From: CAZLYK01 sp964563495 | GTDB taxonomy: Bacteria; Acidobacteriota; Blastocatellia; RBC074 | Length of the DNA: 19,235 bases | Assembly: GCA_964563495.1 (NCBI GenBank) | Contig: CAZLYK010000101.1 | Span: 1-19,235 of the forward strand | Direction: 5' to 3' | In this document: positions 1 to 8,518 of the stretch, piece after piece | Position numbering within the stretch: the first letter of the stretch is position 1 | Layout: each line of letters begins with the position of its first letter | The notes under the pieces: generated by a model | Told to the model about the DNA's origin: nothing | Databases searched by the model: none | The model's input: only the letters and a program-made list of their open reading frames with translations | Translations under genes and position numbers: made by a program

Positions 1-917
1 CAAAACAAATTGCGACGGGCCTCTTATTGGCCATCTTTGCCGTCTCGCTCGAGGTTTCGGCCCAGCAGAGTCAAAATCCGTCGCCGATGGTCGAGCATAC
101 ACGATCGCATCTGCGGTTGAAGGAGGAAACGCCCGCTGGACGGCGCGAAAAGCTCGAACTCGGTACGCTCTTTCTTCCGGCCAAGCTCAAGCGGGGGACG
201 GCGACTCCGCTCTTCATTCACTTTCACGGCGGGGAGTGGCTTCCTCAGGTGGCGGCTGATCGTCTGGGCAAGACCGCCGTGATCGCCGTTCAGATCGGCG
301 CCGGATCCGGCGCGTATGCCCGGCCGTTCAGCGACCCGCAGCTTTTCGGCAGAATGATCGCCGAAGCCGAGACCAGGGCCGGCCATCAATTCAAACCCAT
401 CACTTTGACGGCCTGGAGCGCCGGCTATGGCGCAGTTCGCGAAATTCTGAAGATACCCGAATCCTATTCGCGGGTAGATCGCGTCTTGCTGATTGATGGC
501 CTTCATACCGGCTACGAGGGTGGAAGACCCGGTCCGCTCGAATCTCAGCTCGAAACCGACAACCTGGAAATATTTCTGCAATTTGCGCGTGACGCCGTCG
601 CGGGTAGAAAGCGAATGATCATGACGCACTCCGAAATCTTTCCGGGCACATTCGCGAGCACGACGGAGACGGCCGATTGGCTGATCGCGCGGCTTGGGCT
701 GAAACGCCGGCCGGTGATGAGATGGGGGCCCATGGGCACACAGCAGTTGAGCGAAGTCAGGGCAGGGAATTTATTGATTGCCGGTTTTGCCGGCAATACC
801 GCGCCCGATCACGTGGATCAATTGCACTCCTTGCCCGATTATTTGAAGTGGTTCAAATTTCTCCTGTTTGTGAAGCCGGTGCTTGCGCCGGCTTCACAAA
901 CAGGACAAAGTCGCTAA
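1..917 (+). CDS. Exported alpha/beta-hydrolase-fold protein (5' end outside window)
   Basis: The reading frame is open from the first full codon (base 3) and continues off the left edge, so the true start lies outside. A TTG at 27 is in frame but falls inside the hydrophobic core of what looks like a signal peptide (GLLLAIFAVSLEVSA, then QQ), so it is unlikely to be the start. Counting from that TTG, an HFHGG segment near residues 65-69 resembles the oxyanion strand of alpha/beta hydrolases. AWSAGYG (Ser about 131) resembles a nucleophile elbow, LLIDGLH carries an Asp (157), and DHVD near the C-terminus offers a His (262). These would make a Ser-Asp-His triad, with the first Gly of GxSxG replaced by Ala. 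The protein is probably periplasmic or secreted and its substrate is unknown. The last codons lie inside a perfect 17-bp hairpin, and the stop is two bases from the stop of the convergent receptor gene. Confidence 0.7.
   Translation, partial: KQIATGLLLAIFAVSLEVSAQQSQNPSPMVEHTRSHLRLKEETPAGRREKLELGTLFLPAKLKRGTATPLFIHFHGGEWLPQVAADRLGKTAVIAVQIGAGSGAYARPFSDPQLFGRMIAEAETRAGHQFKPITLTAWSAGYGAVREILKIPESYSRVDRVLLIDGLHTGYEGGRPGPLESQLETDNLEIFLQFARDAVAGRKRMIMTHSEIFPGTFASTTETADWLIARLGLKRRPVMRWGPMGTQQLSEVRAGNLLIAGFAGNTAPDHVDQLHSLPDYLKWFKFLLFVKPVLAPASQTGQSR
863..904. repeat. Perfect 17-bp inverted repeat between convergent genes (hairpin A)
   Basis: Arms 863-879 and 888-904 are exactly complementary around an 8-base loop. 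The hairpin lies inside the last codons of the hydrolase gene, just before both convergent stop codons. It could act as a bidirectional terminator or mRNA 3'-end stabiliser. No T-run follows it on either strand, so it is not a textbook intrinsic terminator. Confidence 0.75.
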
Positions 918-919
918 GT

Positions 920-3900
920 TTAGAACTTCAACTTCAGCGCAAGCTGGATCACCCGTGAGGCCTCGCCCGTTTGGATGATCGTCTGCGTGGTTGGCGGGGC
1001 GACCGCCGCGCAACATGCTTGTCCGAAGACCGTCGACAGGATGCTCGGCGAACCGGTCGAAGCATCTCGCGGGTTATCGAAGTTGGTGCGGTTCAGCGCG
1101 TTGAAAAACTCCCCGCGGAATTCGAGTTTGAACCTCTCGGTAAGCTGGAACGACTTGTTAACGCCGAGGTCCAGATTCCAATAGTGCGGGGCGATGAAGA
1201 TATTACGCCCTGCCCCGTCCGAGCCGGGCTGCGGAATTGCGAAAGCGCTCGCGTCGGCGAAGACCACAGGACCGGCCACGCCGGCCTTTGACTGCAACTG
1301 GGCTTCAACCGGCTTGATCACATCGGCGCGCGAGACGTGAGAGAAGTTCGCCGTTCTGACGCCGCTGGTGACCGAGAAGGGCTCGCCGGTCATGAACGTG
1401 TAGATGCCGTTGAGGGTCCAGCCGCCGACAATCGAGTTGGCCAAACCGTTCCCGGCATCCAGCCATTTACCCTTGCCGATCGGCAATTCCCAGACGCCGC
1501 TGCTGGTGACGACGTGCTTACGGTTGAAATCCGAAAGGGCTCGCTCGCCCCTCCAATTGCGGTTATTGGTCGGGGTGCGGGAGTTGGTTGTCGACAAGCC
1601 TCCGCCCGACGATGCCCCGACCGGGTCGACCGACTGGTCGTCGATTGATTTGCCGAAGGTGTAGGCCAGACCGAAGAGGAATCCCTTCTCAAAGCGCTTG
1701 CGCAAGGTGAACTGGGCGGCGTGATAGTAAGAATCGCCACCCGCATCGAGATAGGTGATGATGCCGAACTGCTGGTTCGGGCGTAGCTTAAGCGCGAGGG
1801 TCGTCTGCTCAATCCGCCCGGCGAAGTTGCCGGCGCCGTTCTGGTTGAGGTCGGTGATCGTCGTTCCCGAATTGACGAAGGCCTGGGTGAGCGGGCCTTT
1901 CGGGCTGTTCGGAACCGATGCCGGGTAATTGACGATTGAGATCAACGTCCCGGTGACGCCCGTCGGACAGCCCAATCCGTCAGGATTACAGCCCTTGGCA
2001 AGGTTGGACTTCATATTCAGGAAATCGCCCAAAATCGGCGCCGCGTCGATCTGGTTGATGTCATAAGCGCGCATCAGGTGCGTGCCGCGACGACCGATGT
2101 ACGCACCCTGCGCGACGAAGCCCCAGGGCAGCTCGGCTTGCAGGTTGAGGTTCCACTGATGCACCGTCGCCAATTGAAAGTCCGGATCGAAGACGGCCAC
2201 CGGTGGCGCATTGCTCAACAGAACATTGGGCAGGGTGAAAAACGAGGAAGGCTTGACCGTCGGCGCGGGCAGCGCCTGTGGGAAGCCCTCGGCGATGCGC
2301 ACGTTGGCCGGCACGTTCGCGCAGCCCGGCGCGGATGTCGTGCCAACCGTCGCCGTGCAGGTGCTGATCAACCCCGGAGGACGTCCCATGACCGCCGTCA
2401 CCTGGAATGACGAGATCGGGTCGTAGGCAATACCGTAACCGGCGCGGACCACGTATTTGTTGCTCCCGCTTGGGCTCCAGGCGATTCCAAGGCGGGGGCC
2501 GAATGCCAGCGCGTGATCGTCTTTGTAAAAGCTCTTGCCGCTGCCGAATGTGACCAGCCCCTGCGAGCCGTCAATCGGTTGATTGGGCACATAGACACGC
2601 TTGGCGGCCTCTTTCGGCGGCGTATTCAATTCCATTCGCACGCCGTAGTTGATCGTCAGGCTCTGTCTTACTCTCCACTCGTCCTGGATGTAGGCGTTGT
2701 ATTGTTTCAAACGGGTGCCGACGTCGAAGAGCGTGACTTTGCCGTTTTGAATGAACGGCAGAAACGCGTCGCTCTTCAGATCGCCGATGAACGGTTGCGT
2801 CAATCGGACCGGGATACCCAGGACGTCGTTGATCGCACTGCGCAGGCGGGTCAGGTCGGTCGAATTGATCCCCGTCGTCGTGCCTGCCGGGATGGTTGGG
2901 GGCAGAATAGCTGCGCTGAAAGAGAGCGTCGGGGTAACGTTCACGCCGCCCGGCTGGCCGCGTTGATCGTTGTGCTGATAAAAGCGCACATTGATTCCCG
3001 CCCCGATCTGGTGTGAGCCCTTGAGGATGCTCAGGTTATCCAGAAATTGCGGAGTGGTCACGCCACGCGCCGTCCGCGGTGTGTTGATATAGGGCAGACT
3101 CGCCAGATTGAAGGCGAATGGAACCACGTTCGGAAAGTCGGGATTCGCCTCGCCCTGGGTGAAGAGGAAGAAAAACCGGGCAAAACCGACGACAAACTCG
3201 TTACTGACGCTCGGTGTCAGCTGTGACCGCCAGCCGATCGCCAGATTCCTCGAAGAGCGGTAGACCTCGCCGAGCGGCGGAAATCCGGGGAAGACTTGCG
3301 GACGTCCGTTGAGCGGATCGCCCTGCTTGGTGTTCTGATCCGCGTAGAGGAAACGCCCAAAGATGGTGTTCCTCTCATTGAGTGTGTGATCGACGCGGAT
3401 GGCGAAGTTCGGCCCTTCATTCTGGGTCGGAGAATTCCAGGCATAGGTCGCCGTGTTCAATCCATCGCCGACCGAATAATCATTCGGTTGCGGATAGGAG
3501 CCGAAGAGCTTGGCAATCACCGGATCGATCCCGATTTTGCGCGGGTCGTTGGCAAAGATGTCGTAGGTCGCGATGCAGTTGGTGTCGGTCGCGCTGGCGC
3601 AATTGTTGATGCCGGACTTGAGCGCGCCGGTCTTTGAATCAACCAGAGCCGGGCTGTTGACGCCGCCCTTGTAATAGCGATATTTGCCCGCCAGCAGGGT
3701 CGGCGTGTAGATGGTAGGGAATCCGAAAGTTTGATCGATCGGCTGGGTGAACTTGACATTCTGCCCCTGCCAACTGCCGAAGAAGAAGGTCTTGTTCTTG
3801 ATGATCGGGCCGGCGCCCTCCACGCCGTATTGGTGGAGCTTGATGTCCGGCTTCTGCGTGCGGCGCGCGTTGGCGAAAAAGTCGTTCGCGTTGAGCGCGG

Positions 3901-4684
3901 TATTGCGCATGAACTCCCAGACCGTGCCGTGATAATCGTTCGTCCCGGCGCGGGTGGCGATCGCAATCGATGCGCCGCTGTTGCGGCCCTCCTCGGCCGT
4001 CGCGTTGTTGGTCGTGACCTTGTATTCCTGGACGTTGTCGGGGTTGATCCGGTAAAGGTTCGAGACCGGGTTGGGCACCGTAGACTCATTCGCTTCGATA
4101 CCGTCAATCGTCACGTTGTAGGCCCGGTCGCGCGAACCGTTGACGTGGATTCCCGATCCCGCGCCGCCGAATGACCGCTGGACGACGCCGGGCTCGAGCG
4201 TAATCAGCGTCAATGGATTGCGCCCGTTGAGCGGCAGCGACTCGATAGCCTTTTGCTGCACGACATTGCCGATAGTCGCGTTGGCCGTCTGCAGGCGTTC
4301 CTGGCCGCCGGTGATGTTGACAATCTCGCTGGCCTGCCCGACTTCCAGCGCTACATCCACTGTCACCGGCGTGTTGACTTCAACCAAAACGCCGGTCTGA
4401 GACGTGACCTTGAACCCGGACATCTCGACCATGATCGTATAGCTGCCGACGGGCAGCGACGGAAATGAATACAAACCAGTGTCGGTGGTTGTTTGCGTCT
4501 GAGTCACGCCGGTCGCTTCATTCTTGGCTGTCACCTTGGCGCCGGCAACCACAGCCCCTCTCGCATCAATCACCGTCCCGCTGATGCGGGAACTGGCCTG
4601 ACCGAATGCACTGATGACGAGCAGCAAACTTAAGCCGAGTGCCCCTGGCAAAGCGCTCATACTCTTTCCCAATCTCTTATTCAT
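920..4684 (-). CDS. TonB-dependent receptor, Oar-like, with carboxypeptidase-regulatory-like domain
   Basis: This 1254-residue outer-membrane protein starts at an ATG with a good ribosome-binding site (GGAGGC at 4690-4695). Residues 1-30 form a signal peptide (hydrophobic LGLSLLLVISAF, cleavage probably after GQA). Residues about 33-115 are a carboxypeptidase-regulatory/CnaB-like beta-sandwich (SGTVIDARGAVVAGAKV, then GLYSFPSLPVGSY). A plug follows at about 120-235, with SLPLNGRNPL and VTIDGIEANES. The rest is a long beta-barrel ending in an aromatic residue (VIQLALKLKF), as expected for outer-membrane insertion by the BAM complex. Acidobacteria carry many such receptors, thought to import large substrates such as glycan fragments or to serve surface functions like myxobacterial Oar. 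The ligand cannot be read from sequence. No partner lipoprotein is adjacent. It appears monocistronic. Confidence 0.9.
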   Translation of the reverse strand: MNKRLGKSMSALPGALGLSLLLVISAFGQASSRISGTVIDARGAVVAGAKVTAKNEATGVTQTQTTTDTGLYSFPSLPVGSYTIMVEMSGFKVTSQTGVLVEVNTPVTVDVALEVGQASEIVNITGGQERLQTANATIGNVVQQKAIESLPLNGRNPLTLITLEPGVVQRSFGGAGSGIHVNGSRDRAYNVTIDGIEANESTVPNPVSNLYRINPDNVQEYKVTTNNATAEEGRNSGASIAIATRAGTNDYHGTVWEFMRNTALNANDFFANARRTQKPDIKLHQYGVEGAGPIIKNKTFFFGSWQGQNVKFTQPIDQTFGFPTIYTPTLLAGKYRYYKGGVNSPALVDSKTGALKSGINNCASATDTNCIATYDIFANDPRKIGIDPVIAKLFGSYPQPNDYSVGDGLNTATYAWNSPTQNEGPNFAIRVDHTLNERNTIFGRFLYADQNTKQGDPLNGRPQVFPGFPPLGEVYRSSRNLAIGWRSQLTPSVSNEFVVGFARFFFLFTQGEANPDFPNVVPFAFNLASLPYINTPRTARGVTTPQFLDNLSILKGSHQIGAGINVRFYQHNDQRGQPGGVNVTPTLSFSAAILPPTIPAGTTTGINSTDLTRLRSAINDVLGIPVRLTQPFIGDLKSDAFLPFIQNGKVTLFDVGTRLKQYNAYIQDEWRVRQSLTINYGVRMELNTPPKEAAKRVYVPNQPIDGSQGLVTFGSGKSFYKDDHALAFGPRLGIAWSPSGSNKYVVRAGYGIAYDPISSFQVTAVMGRPPGLISTCTATVGTTSAPGCANVPANVRIAEGFPQALPAPTVKPSSFFTLPNVLLSNAPPVAVFDPDFQLATVHQWNLNLQAELPWGFVAQGAYIGRRGTHLMRAYDINQIDAAPILGDFLNMKSNLAKGCNPDGLGCPTGVTGTLISIVNYPASVPNSPKGPLTQAFVNSGTTITDLNQNGAGNFAGRIEQTTLALKLRPNQQFGIITYLDAGGDSYYHAAQFTLRKRFEKGFLFGLAYTFGKSIDDQSVDPVGASSGGGLSTTNSRTPTNNRNWRGERALSDFNRKHVVTSSGVWELPIGKGKWLDAGNGLANSIVGGWTLNGIYTFMTGEPFSVTSGVRTANFSHVSRADVIKPVEAQLQSKAGVAGPVVFADASAFAIPQPGSDGAGRNIFIAPHYWNLDLGVNKSFQLTERFKLEFRGEFFNALNRTNFDNPRDASTGSPSILSTVFGQACCAAVAPPTTQTIIQTGEASRVIQLALKLKF

Positions 4685-4947
4685 GTTTGCCTCCGAGATC
4701 CTTTTTTAATGTTTAGCTCTGAGAGATGAAAATACTTAATAATTAAGGCAAGTCATATTCCAGCTGAAGCGCGGCGCCCGCCGGAGTTGGTGAAAGATAA
4801 GTATCTCAGTATCCAAAATGTTTGCAACATTTACTCAGTTCAGAACCGGATCACCAGGGGCGGGCTGAGGTCGAAGCTCAGCGATCAATCCGAAAATCTA
4901 AACCATCCATCCGAAAAAATGGAAAGGATAGACAGTTCCTGACTATT
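4685..4947. promoter_or_regulatory. Upstream region of the TonB receptor gene; possible promoter and small inverted repeats
   Basis: The 263 bases hold no gene I can support. On the minus strand, TTGCAA followed 16 bases later by GATACT could be a weak sigma70 promoter. Its -35 lies in a 6-3-6 inverted repeat (AATGTT/AACATT, 4817-4831). A second inverted repeat, CTTAAT-A-ATTAAG (4735-4747), lies between that promoter and the start codon and could be an operator. Nothing larger is visible. Confidence 0.3.
4690..4695 (-). promoter_or_regulatory. Ribosome-binding site of the TonB receptor gene
   Basis: GGAGGC on the minus strand lies six bases before the ATG. This strong Shine-Dalgarno match supports the chosen start. 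Confidence 0.75.
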
Positions 4948-5973
4948 TCAAATCTCGAAAAGCCTGCCCTGAGCCGTCGGGCGGCGGAATGTATCTCTGC
5001 GGCGTTCCCTTTTCTCCTGGTTGATGCCGAGCCGCCGGGCGTGAATCGCAAAGGTTTTAGTGATCATCTCCCAGTAAGGGCCTTCGCCCCGCATCCGTTC
5101 GCCGAACTCGCTCCGATTGAGCACGCCGCCCTTGACATCCATGATGCGGTTGATGATCTTCTGCGCGCGCAGCGGCATGGTCTGTTCCAGTCGTTCGAGG
5201 AAGTATGGCCGAACGCTGCCCGGCAATCGCAGCAGATTGATAAAAGCGGATTTCGCGCCGGCCTCTTTTGCGCGTTCGAGCAGGCCGGGCATTTCGTGAT
5301 CGTTGAGACCCGGAATGAGCGGAGCGATGCCGATGCCGACATCGACGCCGGCGTCGGCGAAAGCTTTCATGGCGCCGAAGCGCGCTTCGGGGAAGGGCGC
5401 GAACGGTTCGAGCGCGCGATTGACCTCGTGGTCGAGGAAGGGAATGGTGAAATAGACCGTCGCATCGGCCTCGCGCGCGAGCTCGACGATTAAATCCAGA
5501 TCACGGCGAATCAGCGCCGATTTGGTGATCAGGCTGACCGGGTTGCGGAACTCCAGGCAGACTTCGAGACAACGGCGTGTCAGCCGGTAGTTGGCCTCGA
5601 GCGGTAGGTACGGGTCCGAGGTGAATGAAAAGACGAGTACCTCGCCTTTCCAGCTCTTCTTCGTGAACTCCGCGCGCAGCAATTCAGGCGCCCGGACCTT
5701 GGCGACGATCTTACGTTCAAAATCTGTCCCCGCGCCGAAACCCAGGTATTCGTGCGTCGGCCGCGAGAAGCAGTAGGTGCAGCCGTGGGTACAGCCTCGA
5801 TAACAGTTGACCGAATAATCGAAGGGGATATCCGGGCTGTTGTTGCCGGTGATGATCGATCGCGTCGCCGTCTCCTCGAAGACTTCAAGTTTGGCCTCGG
5901 GCGGCTCGCCGATCCATTCGTGTTGCGTGGTCAGCCAGGGATTCGGCGGATTATTGATGTAGCGCATAGTCAT
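4948..5973 (-). CDS. SplB-like radical SAM protein (PA0069/Rv2578c-type)
   Basis: The product has 341 residues. The radical SAM [4Fe-4S] motif CX3CX2C is C61-THG-C65-TY-C68, preceded by a further cysteine at 57 (NCYRGC). The surrounding DYSVNCYRGCTHGCTYCFSR and the downstream SDPYLPLE and SLITKSALIRRDLDLI match the COG1533 family of uncharacterised SplB-like proteins. These cleave S-adenosylmethionine to a 5'-deoxyadenosyl radical, but their substrate is not established. The name reflects fold similarity and does not imply DNA photoproduct repair. Length is normal for the family. The start is ATG at 5971-5973; a second ATG two codons downstream is equally possible because no strong Shine-Dalgarno is present. 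It is divergent from the amidase gene with a 76-base gap. Confidence 0.85.
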   Translation of the reverse strand: MTMRYINNPPNPWLTTQHEWIGEPPEAKLEVFEETATRSIITGNNSPDIPFDYSVNCYRGCTHGCTYCFSRPTHEYLGFGAGTDFERKIVAKVRAPELLRAEFTKKSWKGEVLVFSFTSDPYLPLEANYRLTRRCLEVCLEFRNPVSLITKSALIRRDLDLIVELAREADATVYFTIPFLDHEVNRALEPFAPFPEARFGAMKAFADAGVDVGIGIAPLIPGLNDHEMPGLLERAKEAGAKSAFINLLRLPGSVRPYFLERLEQTMPLRAQKIINRIMDVKGGVLNRSEFGERMRGEGPYWEMITKTFAIHARRLGINQEKRERRRDTFRRPTAQGRLFEI

Positions 5974-6016
5974 CTTGCTGCTCAGGTCAAGAGATTAACA
6001 GTCTACAGCCAGGTTG

Positions 6017-6025
6017 TGCTATAAC
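6017..6025 (+). promoter_or_regulatory. Possible extended -10 promoter of the amidase gene
   Basis: TGCTATAAC reads as an extended -10 element (TGn followed by TATAAC). TTAACA at 5995-6000 is 19 bases from TATAAC, which is long, so recognition would lean on the extended -10. Transcription would begin near 6031, leaving a leader of about 20 bases before the ATG at 6050. It fits only if the upstream TTG at 6014 is not the start. Confidence 0.4.
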
Positions 6026-6049
6026 CAACCCGGGCGAATCCAGGAATCT

Positions 6050-7378
6050 ATGATTGAGATAAATCAGCAGGAGGCGATCAAATACCCCAGGCCGCCCGTC
6101 GTCACGCGGACGGAATGGGGATGCCCGGACGGGCAGGTCACCACTCATGGCTCACTGGCCTACACGACGGTTACGCATCTGATCGTCCACCACACGGCGA
6201 CCGGCAACGCCGCGGAAAACGGCGATTGGGCCGCCGTCGTCAGAAACATTTGGGATTTTCACGTCTTCACCAATAAATGGTCCGATCTGGGGTACAACTA
6301 TCTGATCGACCCGAACGGTCTGATCTATGAAGGGCGATCCGGCGGCGACAACGTACGAGGGGCCCATTTCAGCGGGGCCAACGGCGGAACCATGGGAGTC
6401 TCAATCCTGGGGACATTTACGGATGTGGCTCCGACGGAGAAGGCCCTGACGAGTCTCAAAAAGATCCTCGCCTGGAAGAGCGACCAGCGTGGTCTCGATC
6501 CGACCGGCGGTTCATTGCACGCGGCCTCGGGACTGCAATTGAAGACCATTTCGGGGCATCGCGACGGGCCTTCGCCGACCGAATGCCCGGGCGATGCGCT
6601 CTACCCGTTATTGCCGTCGATCAGAACCGGCGTCAAATCGTTGATTACCGGTATCGGCAGCCTCGCCGGCGTCTCGGCCGCCAGTTTCCGCCAGGCGGCG
6701 CTGGCCAATGAATCTCTGGTCGCGGCCTTCGGGACCGAACTCGCGACTTCGACTCAGGCTGCTCAAAGCACACCGTTGCCGACCTCGCTCGATGGGACCA
6801 CCCTCAACGTCCGGGACAGCTCGAATAACGAAAAGGCCGCTCAGCTTTTCTTCGTCTCCCCCGCACAGATCAACTTTCTCATGCCTTCCGGATTGAGCCA
6901 TGGGCCGGCAACAATCACCGTCACCAACTCGGCCGGTCGTCTATCGGTTGGATCGGTCGAACTCGCTCCGGTCGCGCCGGCCCTCTTTGCCGCGAACGCC
7001 AATGGTCATGGCATCGCCTCGGCGCTCATCCTGCGAGCCAATGCCGGCGGTGCTCAGATCTATCAACCCGTCGCCACTTATGATCAAGCGATCAAAAAAT
7101 ATGTCGCTCTGCCGATCGACCTGGGCCCGGAATCAGACCAGGTCTTTTTGGTGGCCTATGGCACGGGAATCCGTTTTCGCAGCTCACTCAGCAACGTCTC
7201 GGCCAAACTTGGCGGGCAGATAATGGAAGTCTTATACGCCGGACCTGCCTCGGAATTCCTTGGACTCGATCAAATAAATATCCGCTTATCCAGAAATCTG
7301 ATCGGCCGCGGCGATGTGGATTTTGAGCTTTCGGTGGATGGACTTCCGGCCAATCTGCTGAGCCTGAAATTTCGCTGA
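6050..7378 (+). CDS. PGRP-type N-acetylmuramoyl-L-alanine amidase fused to a TIGR03437-type domain
   Basis: This 442-residue protein starts at ATG 6050, with AGGA at 6041-6044 as ribosome-binding site. Residues about 15-195 are a peptidoglycan-recognition/amidase-2 domain. VHHTA (His47 or 48), SGHRDG (His170) and ECPGD (Cys179) supply the expected zinc ligands, and GYNYLIDPNG and YEGRSG are family hallmarks. It should cleave the bond between N-acetylmuramic acid and L-alanine. Residues about 208-442 resemble the TIGR03437 domain, found mainly in Acidobacteria at the C-terminus of secreted proteins (SAASF near the start, LFFVSPAQINFLMP, VFLVAYGTGIR). Both halves suggest action outside the cytoplasm, yet no signal peptide is visible and a stop at 5996 blocks upstream extension. 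It could instead be exported without a leader or act after lysis. The gene ends at a large hairpin followed by a T-rich stretch. Confidence 0.88.
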   Translation: MIEINQQEAIKYPRPPVVTRTEWGCPDGQVTTHGSLAYTTVTHLIVHHTATGNAAENGDWAAVVRNIWDFHVFTNKWSDLGYNYLIDPNGLIYEGRSGGDNVRGAHFSGANGGTMGVSILGTFTDVAPTEKALTSLKKILAWKSDQRGLDPTGGSLHAASGLQLKTISGHRDGPSPTECPGDALYPLLPSIRTGVKSLITGIGSLAGVSAASFRQAALANESLVAAFGTELATSTQAAQSTPLPTSLDGTTLNVRDSSNNEKAAQLFFVSPAQINFLMPSGLSHGPATITVTNSAGRLSVGSVELAPVAPALFAANANGHGIASALILRANAGGAQIYQPVATYDQAIKKYVALPIDLGPESDQVFLVAYGTGIRFRSSLSNVSAKLGGQIMEVLYAGPASEFLGLDQINIRLSRNLIGRGDVDFELSVDGLPANLLSLKFR

Positions 7379-7379
7379 G

Positions 7380-7480
7380 AATAGACGAAATTAACCGGAT
7401 TTCACCGGATTAAACCGGATTATTTCCACCTTATCTTCAATCCTGTTTAATCCGGTAAAATCCGGTTAATTCCGTCTATT
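7380..7480. repeat. 42-bp near-perfect inverted repeat with internal 11-base repeats (hairpin B)
   Basis: Arms 7380-7421 and 7439-7480 pair over 42 positions with three mismatches around a 17-base loop. Each arm carries the unit ACCGGATT three times at about 10-11-base spacing. It fills the gap between the convergent amidase and TPR genes. On the plus strand the stem is followed by a T-rich run (7479-7495), so it can serve as a terminator for the amidase gene. Its outer end and internal rhythm resemble the hairpin at 17516-17602. Confidence 0.8.
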
Positions 7481-7488
7481 TCTTATTC

Positions 7489-8451
7489 TTACTTTCTCGA
7501 TTCGAGCCGCTCGAAAGGAGAGGTCAGGCCGAGCAGTTCGAGGAATTGTTTGTTCTCCCTCAAACCGGAAAAATCGGCGTCGTTCAATGCCTGAGCACGG
7601 AAACGAGGTTGAAGCTGGATCGTGCGTTTGAGGTAGTCCAGCGCCTGATCCATCGACCCCGTCTGAGCGTGAGTCGCCGCCAGAGAATAGAGCAGGTGCG
7701 GTTCATCCGGCCGCAGACGCAAAGCCTTCTCAAAGAAACTGCGGGCCTGTGAAAAGTCTCCGATATTTAGTGCAAAAACACCCCTATCGTATAACTCATC
7801 GGCATTGCGCGGGGCTTTAGCCGCATTCTCCAGCTTCTGTTTGCAGACCTGGATATACATCTGCGCCCGGGCATTGATATCCATTTCAGTCGGAAATCTG
7901 GTTTGAATACCCTCAAACAAGGTTTTTGCATCGTCGAACTGCCGGCGGTTGAAGACTTTTACCGCCTGTTCGAACGCTCGCAGGACCGCCGATGGCAGCT
8001 GCCGCCGCGGAGCTTCCTGACGTATCTCAGGCGGAGCAACCACCAATGGCAAAGAGACTTTTCTCTTCGATCTGCTCTCGGTCTTTGCCGTTCTTACCTT
8101 GGCCCCGGACCTCGCCTTCGGAGTCGCCCTGATCCTGGCCGTAACTTTTACTCCCCTCGTCGTTTTCTTCGCCATCACCGGTTTTTTGCTCTGAACTTTA
8201 ATCTTTGACGTTTTTAATGCTTTGACCGGCTTGGGAGAGGATTTTTTGACGAGTTTGCCGGGTTTTGCCGGCTTATTGGGCTTGGCGGCTTTCACATTTT
8301 TAGCCTTGAGCGGCTTGTTTGTCGCCACCCGGGTCGAAGCAGAAACCCTTGTCCTGGCGACCGGCGCAGATTTGGCCTTGGTCACCGAAATAGACGACTT
8401 AACCCCTGCATTTGCTTTGGTTTTCGGACTCTTGGAGAGTGATTCCCTCAT
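7489..8451 (-). CDS. TPR protein with a histone-H1-like lysine-rich N-terminal tail
   Basis: The product has 320 residues. Residues 1 to about 135 are low-complexity and strongly basic, rich in Lys, Ala, Pro, Ser and Val (for example KAKNVKAAKPNKPAKPGKLV), like histone-H1 C-terminal tails. Residues about 150-320 are TPR-like helices: AFEQAVKVFNRRQFDDAKTL, ELYDRGVFALNIGDFSQA and PHLLYSLAATHAQTGSMDQA. The end, DADFSGLRENKQFLELL, is typical of the closing segment of TPR proteins. No signal peptide or membrane segment is present. The tail would be expected to bind nucleic acid or another polyanion, with the TPRs as a protein-binding platform; this is inference and no specific function is known to me. 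The start has AGGAAG upstream and a near-consensus promoter lies about 60 bases further up. Confidence 0.75.
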   Translation of the reverse strand: MRESLSKSPKTKANAGVKSSISVTKAKSAPVARTRVSASTRVATNKPLKAKNVKAAKPNKPAKPGKLVKKSSPKPVKALKTSKIKVQSKKPVMAKKTTRGVKVTARIRATPKARSGAKVRTAKTESRSKRKVSLPLVVAPPEIRQEAPRRQLPSAVLRAFEQAVKVFNRRQFDDAKTLFEGIQTRFPTEMDINARAQMYIQVCKQKLENAAKAPRNADELYDRGVFALNIGDFSQARSFFEKALRLRPDEPHLLYSLAATHAQTGSMDQALDYLKRTIQLQPRFRAQALNDADFSGLRENKQFLELLGLTSPFERLESRK

Positions 8452-8518
8452 GTCTTCTTCCTTTGAAAAAGATGATTAATTATCCGGGTGCGCCTCCTAC
8501 GTTTTGCTAAGTGACTGT

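Noticed and set aside
27..29. TTG as the start of the first gene
   Set aside because: The frame is open to the window edge, and the residues upstream (KQIATGLL) complete the n-region and core of a signal peptide.
1337..4174. Several long open frames on the plus strand opposite the TonB receptor gene
   Set aside because: They are Arg/Gly/Asp/Val-rich with no recognisable domains, as expected for antisense frames of a GC-rich gene whose minus-strand product is clearly a TonB receptor.
4822..5493. Plus-strand open frame opposite the radical SAM gene
   Set aside because: It overlaps a well-supported conserved gene on the other strand and its translation shows no family features.
6014..6049. Upstream TTG start for the amidase gene
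   Set aside because: ATG 6050 has AGGA at good spacing, and the TTG sits on a likely extended -10 promoter. The extra residues are not family-like.
7387..7480. ACCGGATT-type repeats that might suggest a short CRISPR or iteron array
   Set aside because: The units are only about 8 bases with 2-3-base gaps, and they form the two arms of one hairpin. There are no spacers, cas genes or replication genes.
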